Part shown: piece by piece, positions 41,803 through 54,602 of the stretch
Position numbering within the stretch: the first letter of the stretch is position 1
Layout: each line of letters opens with the position of its first letter
Assembly: GCA_029298735.1 (NCBI GenBank)
Contig: JANSLP010000060.1
Coordinates: 1-64,000, forward strand
From: Ophiostoma sp. CBS 140.51
Taxonomy: Eukaryota > Ascomycota > Sordariomycetes > Ophiostomatales > Ophiostomataceae
Direction of reading: 5' to 3'
Length of the DNA: 64,000 bases
Translations under genes and position numbers: made by a program
The notes under the pieces: model-generated
The model's database searches: none
Told to the model about the DNA's origin: nothing
What the model saw: only the letters and a program-made list of their open reading frames with translations

Positions 41803-42157
41803 GCTCTTTTGTCGCCATCGCGATCATCAGCATCAACACCACCAACTTTGATGACTTCCTCACAACACCACAACGTCAACATACGACAGTAGCACATTAC
41901 GACACACTCGTTTCCTTTTGCACAACTAGCTTCCCTTATTTTCGATAGTAGTCAGTTATCCTTCAATACGCACACATCATCACGCCTCACCATATACTCT
42001 CTCACATGCAAGCTGAATTTCTTTTGGTGTTTTTGGGACGTTTATATGTTTATATGTACACAACCCTCACAAAAACAACCCTTGCTCTATGCTCAATCTC
42101 TAATCCCGGCGACCCCTTGTATCAAATCAATGCTCCGTGCTGCCAAAAGGCAGACAT
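41803..42157. other. Spacer between tRNA and the small mitochondrial protein gene
   Basis: 355 bp, CA-rich, holding the 3' UTR of the leftward gene at 42158. Nothing else seen. Confidence 0.4.
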
Positions 42158-42615
42158 CTAGTAACCGTCCTTGCCCCACTTGTTGTACTTCTCGTGCAGC
42201 TCCTTGGGCAGGTTCACGTTGGGGACGACAACGACATTGACGGCGCTGGGGGCGTCCTTGGGATCGGCGCTGTGGTCGCCGCCGGGGAAGTAGCGGTACT
42301 TACCCTCGGACGAGCCAGTCTCCCAGGGCATGCCGGCCTTGGAAACGGCAGTCTCCGAGGTCGAGGCGGTGGGCGAGCGGCCAAAGTAGTAGCCGGCGCC
42401 AGCCAGGCCGACGACCATGATGCCGCCGAGGATCTACAATACCACGTTAGTATTCTAATCGACCAATCGTTCGAGGTGTTTATCTGCCTGCCAGCCTGCG
42501 GGTGGTGACGTACGTAAAGCTCGGGGTTGCGCTTGGTCTCCTGCTTGAGCTGGGCCTCGCTGCTGGAGAGGCGGCGGAGGGAGGTGGAGAAGGCGCGGCG
42601 GGCGATGAACGACAT
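42158..42615 (-). CDS. Small mitochondrial membrane protein, function unknown
   Basis: Exon 1 is 42615-42514 and exon 2 is 42433-42158, with an 80-nt phase-0 intron (GTACGT, ACTAAC branch, TTGTAG). The product has 125 residues. The N-terminus MSFIARRAFSTSLRRLSSSE has the Arg/Ser/Phe pattern of a cleavable mitochondrial presequence. Residues about 34-51 (YILGGIMVVGLAGAGYYFG) form one membrane helix created by the splice. The rest is hydrophilic, with WETGSSEGKYRYFPGGD and a C-terminal NLPKELHEKYNKWGKDGY. I recognise the layout from small fungal inner-membrane proteins, but not a characterised family. A supernumerary respiratory-complex subunit is possible and unproven. It is divergent from ERF2. 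Confidence 0.8.
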
Positions 42616-44511
42616 GACGGCGGTTGTGTTTTTGGTAGAGGGGAGAGGCTCGGGTTCGTGGACGACGGTCTTGGACGTGGATGGGACGTGGACGTTGTTC
42701 GTGAGGTTGAAGATGTGATGTGGGTTGGATGGCCTGATTCGGGAAGCTACGCACGAGAAAAAGCTCTCGCTACACTCCGGTAAGAAGGGTGGGTATGGGC
42801 AGTTGCCAAATCCACCGCCGTGATTGGCCAATCCCGATTCTTTCTCGCTGACCTAAGGCGCGAGGGAGGACTGTGCGAGGGCCGTGTGGAAAGACCACAA
42901 ACTGTGCATGTGACGCTGTATGACCGCCATGTCTTAATTTGCGCCTCAGGCAGGAACGGACGATTCCGCAGAGCTGGGAAGAGCAACAGTGCCGAAAGGA
43001 GCACTGGAGCGTCCAGGGTGGCCCCACCAAAGAAGCTCGTCTCTTGTCGCGACGAGGAAAATAACAAGGGGAGACGCGAAACAGCAAAAAATGGAAAATG
43101 TGTGATGTGATGTATTTTGTAGTGCACCCGTGATTCTGCACACCCGTCATTCCTGAGGCCATTCTGCGGCCATTTTCTCTTCTCTGCACCATGTACAACA
43201 TCAAGGAACGCATCTGTTGGTCCACGCACGAGGCTCTCGCGTGGACAATGGGTAGCCGCATACCAGAACGCCTTCTGCATGAAATACTTGCAGATATTCT
43301 GTCTTGCAAGTCGACTTCAGTCTATTGTATTCTGTAAAAATGAGTAAATCGTCTTGACCCCTCCTCTCATCAAAACGCGGCTGGCGCTGCACCATCATGC
43401 AAAACCGGTCGCTCATGGAAATTGCACTCTTGGGTGTCCCACGCGAGTTCGTGCTCCGGTAGTGCTCCCATCCACGATCCCCTGTTCCGGTGTTCACTTC
43501 CTTGTCTTCATCACATCGTCTCGTTCATCAGCTTTCTGCTTTTCCCAGATAACCGCTCTGGCTTCTGCCTTTTGCGAGGTCGCACTTTCCAATTTTTGTT
43601 CTTCAATTTCTCCACTCCGTTCTTTCCTTTTTCTTGTATCGTATTGTCTCTCGCTCTTTCCCAACGTTGCTCTTGCCTCCTTTCGCGGTCCCTCTCCATC
43701 ACTAGCGCAACAGTTGCCCCTGCACCCCAGTCACACCCTTTCCAGCCTTTCCCCTATTCGACCTGACTCCTGGGTCCTGCCTGTTGGCTCGGCCCCCTTT
43801 TTGCAGCTCTTGCCTCTTGTTCTTGTCACTTTTGCGTGTCTGTTCCCCTTATTCCCTTCTGTTTCTCCTGCCCCAGTAACGATAATCAACTGACAGAGGG
43901 CCAATCCCGCCCATCCCTTCCTTCCCTGCATTCGTGATTTGTGTGTGCTCTGTGCGCCTTGGCTCAATTCTTTCTGACTTGCTGCCCCCAACTCCCGGGC
44001 TCGACTCTAGCCTCCTGTGCAATTTGCCCTTTGGAAACGTCCCTTTCCTCCCCTTTTTTTTCTTTTTCCTCACATTTTGTTTTTGCGCACGACCATTCAA
44101 ACCCAAACCCACGGCCGAAATCCCGTTTCCTTTCCTTTTCACATTCGATTCTCATTCTTCTTACTTTTAATACGTATTCTTTTTTCATTATTCTGCTTCG
44201 CATTGGCAGCCTTCTTAATACACTCGCCGCATTGTTTTCCTCAGCATTTTCTCATTTTCGATTTCTCGACCTCGACGTTCTCTCGGCTCTTCTCTTTGAA
44301 ACGGATCCGACAACGAAACAGAAACAAAGACACAATACAGTTACCGACGACTCGACAATGAAGTTCTGCTGACCACGCTTGCCCTCGATCTTCGACCTCT
44401 TTTCCCGACGTCTCTTAGCGAAGCAAGCCCGCGATATCTCGATCGACATTCTTTAGATCTCAAACCTCATTTTTAATACACATCACCACCTTTCACACAA
44501 AACAGCACTTG
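42616..44511. promoter_or_regulatory. Divergent spacer and long ERF2 leader
   Basis: 1.9 kb. From about 43350 the plus strand is strongly pyrimidine rich up to the ERF2 start, consistent with a promoter and leader. The open frames of 96-179 residues here are translations of that skew. An upstream ORF at 44358 is listed separately. Confidence 0.45.
44358..44372 (+). promoter_or_regulatory. ERF2: Four-codon upstream ORF (MKFC) before ERF2
   Basis: ATG AAG TTC TGC TGA, in the good initiation context GACAATG, ends 139 nt before the ERF2 start. Its position in the CT-rich leader just before the main frame makes it a likely translated minimal uORF. A role in control is inferred. Confidence 0.5.
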
Positions 44512-46698
44512 ATGGCGAACCCGGAACCAGGGGCGCGCGTCGCTTCGCCGCCCATCCCCGACGATGAACACACATTTCCTACTTTCCCTTCCACGCGGTC
44601 CGAAGCGCCTGGCAACGCGCCTAGTGTCATTTCTTCGCGGATGACCGACATCATGTCTGACGACGGCAAGGGGCCTGCTGATGTTGCTGGCGGTGCCTCT
44701 TCTTCACGCGGCCAGACAAAACGTACATCCACACGCCTGTCTCAACAGCCACAGTTCCAGCCTTTGCGCCGTGGCCTCTCCGGCAAACGGTCGAGCGCAG
44801 CAGACAGCGGCAGCACGGCTGGCCTCGCGGCCTACGGCGGTCGTCCCGTCAGTTCAACCCAGCGCAGCCATGTTCCCTCCCTGACGTCCCATGCCTTCTT
44901 CCACCCGATGAGCTCGCAGAAGCTGCAGGCCCAACGCGGCAGTGTCACGAGGCCACGGCAGTCTCAGCTGGGGTTGCAGCAACCACTACAAGCTGGTGAA
45001 TCGTCTACTGCCGCCGGCGCTTCTACACAGCCCCAGCAGTCCACCTCCCCGACTGCATTGGCACGGCCCATCTCGCGAGGCTCCGAATACACCGAAACTG
45101 TCGACCGCATCACCGCCAATACCAGCCCGACTGGCGGTTTCTATGCTGCTGCATCCCTTACAGACAGCGTCCGGCCACTGCACCAGCAGAGCCAGTCAAG
45201 GTCAGGAGGCGGCCCAGCCGACGGCCTGACGATTCGTGTCGACAAGGCGCTCAACTCGGGCAACGTCGGCAGCCTGCCGACACCTGTGCGCACACCCAAA
45301 TCGTTCCGTTCGAGCTTTATGCTGCCCGGTAAGAGCGGCAGTGGCGGCGAGTCTGGCGTGAACCGCGACATCCAGGGCGGCGAGAAGCTCGAGTCCGTTG
45401 CGTCGACACCACAACGCAGCCCGTCTGCTACCTCCCATCCGTCCAATGGTACGCACGTCAACAGCAGCAGCGTGCAGGGTGACCGGAGAAAGATTCAAAG
45501 TGGCGGTGCCGGCGCGGCTGGCAACAACGGCAGCGTCCATGCCGACAGCAAGAAGACGTTTGTCGGCAGGAACTACCAATTTTTCCAAGGAAACACGGTG
45601 TTCTGCTTTGGCGGTCGCTTCGAGAACACAAAGTCGCGGCCTATCAACGTTGCCACCGGTGGCTTGGTGGTGATCCCTTGTATCTTGTTCTTCGTCTTCT
45701 CCGCGCCGTGGCTGTGGCACAATGTGTCACCCGCCATCCCGATTACTTTCGCGTACACTTTCTATATCTGCTTGTCATCCTTTTTCCACGCGAGTATGTC
45801 CGACCCGGGCATCCTGCCCCGCAACCTACACGTCTTCCCACCTATCGACGAGAACGACGACCCTCTGCGCCTGGGTCCCCCGACCACCGACTGGGCCCTG
45901 ATCAAGTCCTGTGAGTCGTCTACGGCAGCTATGGAAGTCCCCGTCAAGTACTGCCGGACCTGTAACATCTGGCGCCCGCCTCGCGCCCACCACTGCCGCA
46001 TGTGCGACAACTGCGTCGAGACCGCTGACCACCACTGTGTGTGGCTCAACAACTGTGTCGGCCGCCGCAACTACCGCTTCTTCTTTACCTTTGTGACGTC
46101 GTGCACGGTGCTCTCTCTATACCTGCTGGCTGCCTCTTTGACGCAGATCCTGCTGTACAGCAACCGCGAGCATGTTTCGTTTGGCGCTGCCATCGGCCAC
46201 TTCCGCGTCCCCTTTGCCATGTTCATCTATGGTATCCTCGCCTGCAGCTACCCGGTCCCGCTGATGGGCTACCACTTGTTCTTGATGGCCCGCGGCGAGA
46301 CTACACGCGAGTTCTTGAACTCGCACAAGTTTCCCAAGAAGGACCGCTACCGCGCCTACACCCAGGGCAGAATGTTCTTAAACTGGATCGCTGTGCTCTG
46401 CCGCCCCCGTCCGCCCACCTACCTCCGCTTCAAGAGCCCCCATGTCGAGGGCGACCAGCGCCTGTTCCTCGAAACGACCAAGAATGTGAATGCTATGCGC
46501 AAGGCCCGTAACAATGCTGCGAACAACGGCACTGACAACTCGGCGATTGCTGCTGACAAGAATGGCAACGACCTTGAGATGCAGCATGTCAATGGTGTTG
46601 TGGGCAGTGGCACGGCGCCGTCCACAGCAGCAGGCGGTGGCGGTGAACCTTTTACGCCCGGTTTCCAAGGACCCGTGGCACTGCGGAATGCGCAGTAG
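44512..46698 (+). CDS. ERF2: DHHC palmitoyltransferase ERF2
   Basis: The catalytic subunit of the Ras palmitoyltransferase, acting at the ER/Golgi with Erf4. The intronless frame from the ATG at 44512 gives 728 residues; an in-frame TTG three bases upstream is ignored. Residues 1-355 are a Ser/Thr/Gln/Gly-rich, probably disordered extension. Then come membrane helices (about 384-402 and 408-425), the motif [10 protein letters not shown] (DPG), and the zinc-binding cysteine-rich domain from [17 protein letters not shown] to [19 protein letters not shown] lies near residue 506, with the acylated Cys intact. NYRFFFTF and two further helices (about 530-555 and 570-595) follow. The C-terminal tail has the TTxE-like segment [10 protein letters not shown]. 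The N-terminal extension is longer than in yeast Erf2. Translation may be tuned by the uORF at 44358. It converges with the ArfGAP gene. Confidence 0.92.
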   Translation: MANPEPGARVASPPIPDDEHTFPTFPSTRSEAPGNAPSVISSRMTDIMSDDGKGPADVAGGASSSRGQTKRTSTRLSQQPQFQPLRRGLSGKRSSAADSGSTAGLAAYGGRPVSSTQRSHVPSLTSHAFFHPMSSQKLQAQRGSVTRPRQSQLGLQQPLQAGESSTAAGASTQPQQSTSPTALARPISRGSEYTETVDRITANTSPTGGFYAAASLTDSVRPLHQQSQSRSGGGPADGLTIRVDKALNSGNVGSLPTPVRTPKSFRSSFMLPGKSGSGGESGVNRDIQGGEKLESVASTPQRSPSATSHPSNGTHVNSSSVQGDRRKIQSGGAGAAGNNGSVHADSKKTFVGRNYQFFQGNTVFCFGGRFENTKSRPINVATGGLVVIPCILFFVFSAPWLWHNVSPAIPITFAYTFYICLSSFFHASMSDPGILPRNLHVFPPIDENDDPLRLGPPTTDWALIKSCESSTAAMEVPVKYCRTCNIWRPPRAHHCRMCDNCVETADHHCVWLNNCVGRRNYRFFFTFVTSCTVLSLYLLAASLTQILLYSNREHVSFGAAIGHFRVPFAMFIYGILACSYPVPLMGYHLFLMARGETTREFLNSHKFPKKDRYRAYTQGRMFLNWIAVLCRPRPPTYLRFKSPHVEGDQRLFLETTKNVNAMRKARNNAANNGTDNSAIAADKNGNDLEMQHVNGVVGSGTAPSTAAGGGGEPFTPGFQGPVALRNAQ

Positions 46699-48169
46699 TG
46701 TCCGTCACTCTTTATACTTTCCTTAACATTTCCTTACTGTCTCTTTTCTACGTTTTTCTTTCACAACATCTTTCATGTCTTGTACAACTTTTCTTGGTTT
46801 AGTCCATTGGGAGGCTCTTCTCCGTTTTCTCCTTCTTGCTGTTCTTCGCTTCAAAATACCCTTTCTGTTCATTTTCATTTTCGCCATTCTCACACCCTTT
46901 CTTAGCTAGCGAGCTGCCTCCTTCTCTACACTTTTCCATAGGTCTTTTACATCTAGATTTCCTTTGTCATGCATTGTTTTTCTTCTTGTTTTGGGTGTAA
47001 CAGTCGCTATTCTTACAGTTTTCTGTTACTTGCTATATAATGTAGTTTTCATAGGTTCGAAGGAAAACAAAAACACTGGATTTTCATTAACTCTTCTACT
47101 CTTCTTCTCTTGCAACGGTATAGGTACTTGGGATTGCGTCATAGGACAGCACAGCCAACACGCTCAAAACAGACAGTGAAAACAGAATACAGCACAATTT
47201 ATTATCACTTAGATTATAAGTCACAGTTGTACGTTTTTTAGTGAAGCCGTAGTTTTATCATGCTCAGTTTGCTCTGTAATTTGTAGTAGTCTCGATGAGA
47301 ATATGTATATAGAGAAATATGTACATGCGCCGTTTGTTTGTGCGAAGAGATAGGGGCGCAAGACAGCGAACTGACTGGGGTAGGATAAGATGGAAATGGC
47401 TGGGTGAAGAGAAACAAAAGAAAACTGTAAACGGTTTTGGCCACCCATAAACTAAGATGACCATGAAAAATGAGACAAGAAAGAACAAAAAAGACATTAA
47501 TTTCCCATCATCATAATTACGCCGAGTGAAGCAAAAGTGAAAAGTGAATGGAGAATATGGAAAAGAGAAAAGGACAATGTGCTGTGTCAAAACAAAAGCC
47601 AACAAGAGGAAACAAAAAACATCAAGGGAGACAATACTCAACGTTATTAGTTGGCCGGCATGACAAAAAAGGACGCAATGAAAAACATGAATGAGAAAGG
47701 CCGCCCCTCCAAAGTGGAAAGCATGAACATGCAAAATGAAAAAATAATGACAAATGAAAAGTTGCGTGGCTGGAAAAGGACATGAGAAAGAGAACAGAAA
47801 AAGGCATTGAAGCGTCGGGGTTCGCTCAGGTCATTAGCCTGCTTTGGCAGCCAGGAGTCGTCCACAGACGGCGGGCAGGACAGTGGGCAGGCTCAGTCGT
47901 TTGTTGGTCGTCGTGGTTACAGTCTCGCGCTTTTCGTGGGTACTGCTGCTGAAGACTGGCTTCTTTGTGCATGTGAGGAAGCACAGTGGCCAGACTTGAT
48001 ATGTCTGACTAGGACTCTGGTGAACGGCACCTCGTGTTTGTTGATGGCGCTCGTCTGTCGTTCCGTCGCCACTAGCACTGACCATCCACTCTCTGCGTTC
48101 GCTTCTGCGTTCACTGACAACACTGGCGATACCTCCGTGTTTCAGTCCACGGATCATCCAAAGGTGGTG
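46699..48169. other. Convergent 3' spacer ERF2/ArfGAP gene
   Basis: 1.47 kb between converging stop codons. The plus strand is T-rich to about 47100 and A-rich from about 47400 to 47800, consistent with AT-rich 3' UTRs reading inward from both sides. Open frames up to 161 residues have no recognisable content. Confidence 0.45.
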
Positions 48170-51100
48170 CTACCGCTCGGGGATCGGACTCTTAGCCAAC
48201 CGCCCGCCGGCGCTCACCCGTTTCTGCAGCCGCGCCTCCTTTTCCCGGGCCATGCGCTCCATGGTGCCCATCCCAGACGACGACGGTGTTGACGACGGGT
48301 GTGCACCCGCCACGCCGCCACTGCTTGTTGGAGCTCCAGTGTTACCACTGCTGCTGTCCAGAATGTTCAGACCGCCGACACGGCCCCGCTTGGCCTCGAC
48401 GTACTGCTGGGCACTACGGCTGAGCGGGAAGGCAGGCAGTGTGGTCGGGATCTGTGCACCATTTTGCAACAGCAGCTCGGCAACGGGGAAGGGCACCTGC
48501 TTGACCTTGGGGTCTGCACTGGCTCCCGACGTGCCTGGTCGTGGTGTGCTCATAGGCGACGGTGTCGGCGATGGCGAGGCCGGATCGGCTGCTGCCAAGG
48601 CGAGGAAGACGACGTGTGTGCCACGCGACAAGTCGGTCGCGTTGGGGTTGGCCTTGAGCGCGAGGGCATAGATGACTTGCTGGATGTCGTTCTTCTTGAC
48701 GCTGGCCAACAGGGTCTCGTCGGCTGTTGAATAGCGCGAGAGCGTGGCGCTGATGGGCTCGACATAGGCGCGATCGACGTATTTGGTCGTAATAAACCGC
48801 AGACGCTGCTCGCGGTTGGCGGTGGGCGCAAGTTTGGCAGCCGGGTCGAGCTTGGCCTCCCAAACCATGTTGGCGACGCGGTTGCCGACGAGCAGTAGGA
48901 GTTCGATGATATCCGTCGTAAACGACGTTATGTCGAGGGTGAGCGAGCGGACTTTGCTGATGTGGGTGCCGAGCGAACGGTGGATGCCGCTGCACTCGAT
49001 GCACAGAATAATGGCCAAGTTGATGGACACCCACTCGACCTTGGTGCCTGAGCCGCAGTCGGCGCACCAGCAGTTGCCCTGGTCGTTGTCGCGCAGCATT
49101 TGCAGCAGCTTGTCTGGGTTCTCCTCGTAGCTGCTGCTTGCGGCACGGGGCGCACTAGGCCGACCGCCGACGGTGATACGCCGGGTCGGAATACCTGTGT
49201 TGCCAGAGCCGCTGCTGCTACCTCCCGAGATGGCCTGGCCAATTGCACCACCGACAGCACTGATGCCGTGGCCGCCGTGGCCATCACGACCGCGGTGACC
49301 ATGGGTCAGGGACGTGCTCTTGCTCGTAAACATATGGCCAATGTCACGGCTGGGGAATCCGGACGAGCCGTTGTCAGGCGTCATGACGGGTGCCGCGTTT
49401 GTGCGGTCACGGCCTTCCATGGCGCTCTGGAGGGCATTGTTGATGGACGAGATCCAGCTGTTCATGTCCTCTTCGGATGTCGCTTGGTAGACACGCTTGT
49501 ATTGGGGTGTGATCACTTCGAACGTGAACCGGCGCTCAGCATTCCGTGCCTCACGGACCGATGCCATGCGCAAATCGATGGGGTCCATGTGTAAGTCGAG
49601 CTTCTGCTTCCAGTTGCTGTACTCGGAAAGCTTGCCCTGGTCGAGGACGATCCAGAACTTGTGCCAGCCCTGCTTGTTGAGCGCGGAGCGGGGATCAACA
49701 TGGCCGCCAGGACGGTTCAGCGCCCAGAGGAGTCCCTCCTTGCGCTGGTTGCCGTTTTTCTCGAGAATCGCCGTCTGGGCCGGGTCGCGCTCCTCGAGGT
49801 CACGGATGCCCTTGAACTTGGAGTTTTGTGGCGGGCTGCCGACGGAGAGGTGGTGAGACAAATTGCCTGGCGAGCGCGACAGCTCTGCAGCGGTTGCACC
49901 GGTAGCGCCAGCCGCAGAACCAGCACGCAGCTGCGAGCCGGTGCTGTCGGCACGGCCGAGTTCGGAGTCGGAGTTGGACGGCGCAGAGGCGGCAGTTGTG
50001 GCGCCGGCGGTGGCGGCTGTGCCGTTGTTGGCGCTGCTGTTCACGATACCAATGCTGTTGTTGGTAATGGTCGGTGCGGTCGAGAAGGTGTCAATGTCAG
50101 AATAGGGAGCGCTGCTGGTGGCGCCGTTGCTCTTCTCGAGCAGGCGCCGCTTTTCCTCGCGCTCGCGACGCTGGTACTGGTACTCCTTGTCGGCCAGCTG
50201 GACTTCGTTGGACAAGGCCTCGAGCTGGGGCAGCAGGCCGTCGACCTTCTTCGCCGTGTTCAGGAACGACTTGGCCTGGCCGTCGGCGTAGCGGGTCAGG
50301 TGGGACAGGACCTCTTGCTCTTTGCGACCGCCTGACAAATCTTGCATAAAGGATGAGTAGTCGAAGCGTTTGAGCTCAAAGTTGCGACGCTTGGTCTGGT
50401 ACTTGGTGTCGCTCTCTGCCAGCTTCTTAGCCTTCAGAGAGTCTTGCCGTTGGCCGAGGTAGCGCCCGACATAGGCGTAGTAGTCCTTGCTCTCCTCCTC
50501 AAAGTCTCGCTTCTTGGCCTCGGCCTGCTTGATGTCCCAGGTGTACAACTTGGTCAGCGGGTCGATGACGATGCGCTGAAGATTAAAGGTGTTTTGGCGC
50601 TCGTAGGCCAGGATTTCGCGTGCAATCTTGTCAAAGTAGTGGTCGATAGCCGGCTGGACAGCGTTGGCGTTGGTCGTGGATGTCTCCTTCAAAGCGTCGA
50701 TAAATGAGGACAGCGCCTCGTTCGAGTCGACCATGGTTGCGTACGCGTGCTCGGCGCGCTTGATGACCTTCTTCATCTGTGTGCGCATGTTGCCAGTCTT
50801 TTGTTCGAGAGCCTTGATCGTTGCGCGGAAGAGCGGGCCGTCGTCTGCCACGCCCACATCGTCACCTGGCCGGGGACACGACACGTCCACCTTGACCGGC
50901 TCGGGCGGCGGCGGTGGGGCGGTGGTTGGTGCTGCCTGGGCCTGTAAGGATGCTGCTGTCACGGCACCCGTAGCGACGGAGGGATCGAGCATCCCGATCC
51001 GTGGTGAATTTGGTATCTCTTCGATAGCCTCGACATTGCTGCTGATACGAGAGTCGACGGACTGTGCGGAGGCGACCCGAATCTTAGGCGGGGCGCTGAG

Positions 51101-52378
51101 GAGGAAGGGAGGCGTCGGCGAGGTGGGGTGTGTAGGCAGGGTAATTTCGTCTGGGGCGGTTAGAAGAGGGTGAAATCAAGTTGTGCATGCGCAAGAGGAA
51201 GACTTACTTGAGACGTAAAATGAGAAGCTGGCCAGGGTGTTTAACCTATGGGCACGCTGGTCATATTCCACAAAGCTGCACGAGTTGCGCCAACCGCCGC
51301 CCTTGTCCTCCATGTTCTTGGGTGGCTTCCACCGCCATGACCAGTCAAAGGTCACGGACGGACTGCCGCCAGTCGAGAAGTCACCGACAAGCTCAACATT
51401 GGAGTTCTTGTGAAGGTTAGGGTCGGCATGGAACTCGCGCGTCAGCAGGTTCTCGACCTCGCGCAGGTTGGATGCCTGGACGAATGTGAGGCCGTTAATC
51501 ACGGTGTCGACGGCTGCAGCGACTGCAGCTGCAGCGGCAGTGCCAGGAGAGGCTCCGTTGGCGTCGGCCGGACTTGATCCGGCAGCGGTTGTGGCGGCAG
51601 TCCCGCTGGTGGTGCCGGCTGCTGCAGATGTGCCGGCCGCCGTTCCTGCTGTTGCGCCGGCGGTAGTGGCACTTGTGGAGGTTGCGGCGTTCGGGGACGT
51701 CGGTGTCTGTCGTATGACGAAGGTAAATGTGAATGTGAGCTCCTCATCGTTGGGGAGTTTGAGGAGAAAAGAGGGGCCGGCAGCGGCGGAGGCTTCGGTG
51801 TCCTGCGGGGCCGAGTTAGTAAAGGCGGGCGGAGGCAAATTACGGTTAAACGAGGGGATGAGGACGCACTTGCACAAAGTCAAGGGGTGCACTGTCGCCG
51901 AGGGAACGTGTGGCCGAGACGCGGGTGGCAGGAAATGCATTGGGCGCAATATTGACAGATGTGCGCCGACGGGCAGATGTGATGACGAGCGACGAGATGG
52001 ATACTGTGGAAATGAGAGAGGTTAGTCTATTGGCTGTGTATGCAAGGGATCGGAGCAGCGCTGGACAGCCGTAGGCGGCCAAGAAACAAGAGGCGGTGGC
52101 GGAAGCCAACGTGAGGCTGAAAGGACTTGACATAAAAGAAGAAAAGACATAAAAGTCGCGATGTTTCGTGTCTTTGTCTCGTGTCTTCCGCCGGCCGAGT
52201 TCCGGGCTCGTGCCACCTTCTGTTTCTCCGCGCTTGCAATCCTCTGCAGCTGTCCTCTGTCATCCGCTTGCCATTTTCGTGGCTATCCTGCCGCTTCTTG
52301 GCTCGTCTTCTTACATCGGTTTTGGTCGCGCAAATAGAGGACACAGCCCTCGTCGGGGCGGCTCGAGGTGATGCCCAT
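48170..52378 (-). CDS. csx2: BAR-PH-ArfGAP protein of the csx2/centaurin type
   Basis: An Arf GTPase-activating protein expected to couple membrane curvature and phosphoinositide sensing to Arf inactivation. Four exons: 52378-52315, 52003-51870, 51802-51208 and 51150-48170, giving 1257 residues. Introns are 311, 67 and 57 nt, with GTAAGA, GTGCGT and GTAAGT donors. The N-terminus MGITSSRPDEGCVLYLRDQN starts with a possible N-myristoylated Gly and is followed by a beta-rich region (LSISSLVITSARRR, FLLKLPNDEELTFTFTFVI). A BAR-like coiled region covers about 368-604. The PH domain covers about 733-841 (KEGLLWALN, WHKFWIVLDQGKLSEY). The ArfGAP zinc finger covers about 940-1060 (CWCADCGSG, then CIECSGIHRSLGTHIS), with the catalytic Arg intact, and an ankyrin-like tail may follow. 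Long Ala/Gly/Ser/Thr linkers separate the domains. It is divergent from the Munc13-like gene. Confidence 0.9.
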
Positions 52379-52636
52379 GGCGGGCGGGCGGCGAGGGGGG
52401 TGAGACAGGCGAAAAAGAAACTCTGCGCAGTCCGGAGGGAAGGGGAAGTATGCAAAATGGGAGTCGTCGAACAAATGCAGTCGTAGAGTGTTGTGTTGAG
52501 ATTGGAAATCGTCGAAACTCGAAACTGAGGGGAATGGAGAAAAAGGAACGCGACCCGCCTGTTCGAGGGAAGGCTTGGAAGGCTTGCTGACGAGGGAAGG
52601 AGGAGAAAGGTGGAAGGAGTGGCTTGTGGTTATCAA

Positions 52637-52645
52637 TACGGAGTA
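52637..52645. promoter_or_regulatory. TACGGAGTA motif, copy 2 (inverted)
   Basis: The reverse complement of the 9-mer at 24238 and 61343, about 260 bp upstream of the ArfGAP start. Confidence 0.35.
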
Positions 52646-52827
52646 GGCAGGAGGGGATGGATGCAAGTGATGTGGACTGCCAGCACGCCAGCAAAAGAGA
52701 GCAAAAAGAGGGCAGGAGCCAGGAGGGTCCGCTGTGGAGGGTTCTTCTGTGTCCTGCTAATGCGGCGCTGTCGCGCCTTCCGCTGGGGCCCCTGAACCAG
52801 GCTAAATACCTAAATACCCCTGTTCAT

Positions 52828-52837
52828 ATCACGTGAT
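52828..52837. promoter_or_regulatory. ATCACGTGAT palindrome
   Basis: A perfect 10-bp palindrome around a CACGTG core, 450 bp upstream of the ArfGAP start. It matches the extended RTCACGTG form recognised by Cbf1-type bHLH factors. Binding is inferred from the core only. Confidence 0.5.
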
Positions 52838-54602
52838 GGTACACGAGCACGGGTGCAACACTGCCCCGGGGCCTACGTAGCCCCCTAAAACACGTTTGGT
52901 AGACGCAAGAGGCCGCTAAAGAATAATACCCAAAACTTGCGAAACAGGCGTGAGGCAAGTGAGGCAAGCTGCGGCTGGGAGCTGGCAGCTGGTCGCTGAA
53001 GAAGAAGAATACGGAGTCAGAGGGACTGGTCAGAAGGGAGGAACAGGCAGCACTCAATGCGTTCGCCACTGATGCCAGATATAGCAGGGACTCTGTGGTT
53101 GCGTGAGGAAGGTGAGAGGAAGTGAAAAGAGGAAGTCACGGCCGGCGTCGCGTCACACCATGCGATGTAAAAAAGGGAAAGAACGACTCGAACGTTTTAT
53201 TATTTGCTGGCCGATGGGTCCTGGCATGCCAAGTTCGGGCGGCTCTTAAGCTTTGACTACCGGTCGCTATCGCGCAGTCGCTGGAATGGGATGAGACGAG
53301 AAAACGCACCAAGAAAATAAATAAGTAAATGAAACGAACGACAGGCACCGAGTCTTACAGTGCTTACAGCCTTGGCTCGCATTGTTGTTTATTTATGCTT
53401 TGAGGCCTGCCTGCGTCTGCGCCTTCCTCAAGCTGTCAAATTGCTCCTTCATCCCTTCCTTGACTCCTTTGATATCACCCGCTGCTCCTTCCTTGACTGG
53501 TGAGGAGAGGGGGGAACATGTCTTGTTCATTCTCAAAAGCGGCACAAACAGCAAAACGGGAAAGAGCTCCCTCGCTGCACTAATGACTTGCCTAAATTGC
53601 AAATAACGATAAGCGAACAGCAACACCTAGTTATTGAGATATCTGCGATGGCGATTTGGTTCGGCCAAACTTGCATGGACTGGCTGGACCTGGCTCGGCG
53701 CGATCAAATATCAATAACGCTAGTGAGAGCAAGACCGACGGCTGAAGCTTGGTGGGTGATGTAATTTGACTGATTTGCAGCGGCTTGCAAACCTGTTTAC
53801 AGCGACCCCATCAGTGTGGTAGAGACCCGTTAAATGCATAGACTACTGCATCGGCTCAGGGACCTCAGGCACGTCTCTATTTATATCGCACCCCGTTTCA
53901 CCCCGTTTAGCGCATATTAGCGGCGTCTCCAAAATATAGGCCCAGACGGGCAAAAAGGGGGGAATGGAGGGGCCAGGACGCGCCCTGGCGATGGCGCACT
54001 GGCGCCCAAAGCGAACTCCGCCACATGCTGGGCTCCGTTCACACTTACGTCGTACAGACCTTCCCTGCTTCGTATCCATAGTTGGAGCGTACAGAGACAG
54101 GGTGCTATAGAAATAGACGACATAGTAAGACAGGACTACAGTAGGACATCTCGTGTCGTTTCGCCTCCTTGCCCCCATTCTGCCGCCAATTCTCCTGCAG
54201 GGGCAACATCGTCGTTTTCGATTCTTTCGATTCTTTTTTTCTTTTGGCCTTACCAGCTTGAATTTCTTCTTGTTTTGATCGTTCCAATACCCTATTCTGT
54301 TCTCAGCTTTCACGACAGCAACACACTGTCCATTTCGACCTCCTCGACCTCCTCGATCCTCTCGATCTTGTCCATCTTGAACCTCTCCGATCTGTTTCGA
54401 CCCCTCGGACGTTCCCTCATTCGATCTTCGACTTCCGACGACCACCGTACCGTCTTACCTTTCCCTTCACCGACTTCACCTTCAAGTCTGCCCGCTCGAC
54501 GTCTCTGAACCGCAGGCAACCGACGACAACCCCTCCTTTCTCCCCCCCGACCGCGGGCTGATCGACCCTGGCGAACTTGCAACTCTGCCATCCTTGCCAG
54601 CC

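Larger units (their letters stand above)
52379..54602. promoter_or_regulatory. Divergent spacer ArfGAP/Munc13-like gene
   Basis: 2.2 kb holding two promoters. The 300 bp before 54603 are pyrimidine rich, as expected of the Munc13-like leader. Contains a perfect ATCACGTGAT palindrome (52828) and a TACGGAGTA motif (52637). No coding sequence supported. Confidence 0.45.

Noticed and set aside
47807..48292. 161-codon plus-strand frame between ERF2 and the ArfGAP gene
   Set aside because: Overlaps the ArfGAP 3' end antisense; no domain.
53843..54445. 200-codon minus-strand frame upstream of the Munc13-like gene
   Set aside because: Lies in the CT-rich leader of the opposite strand and has no recognisable content.
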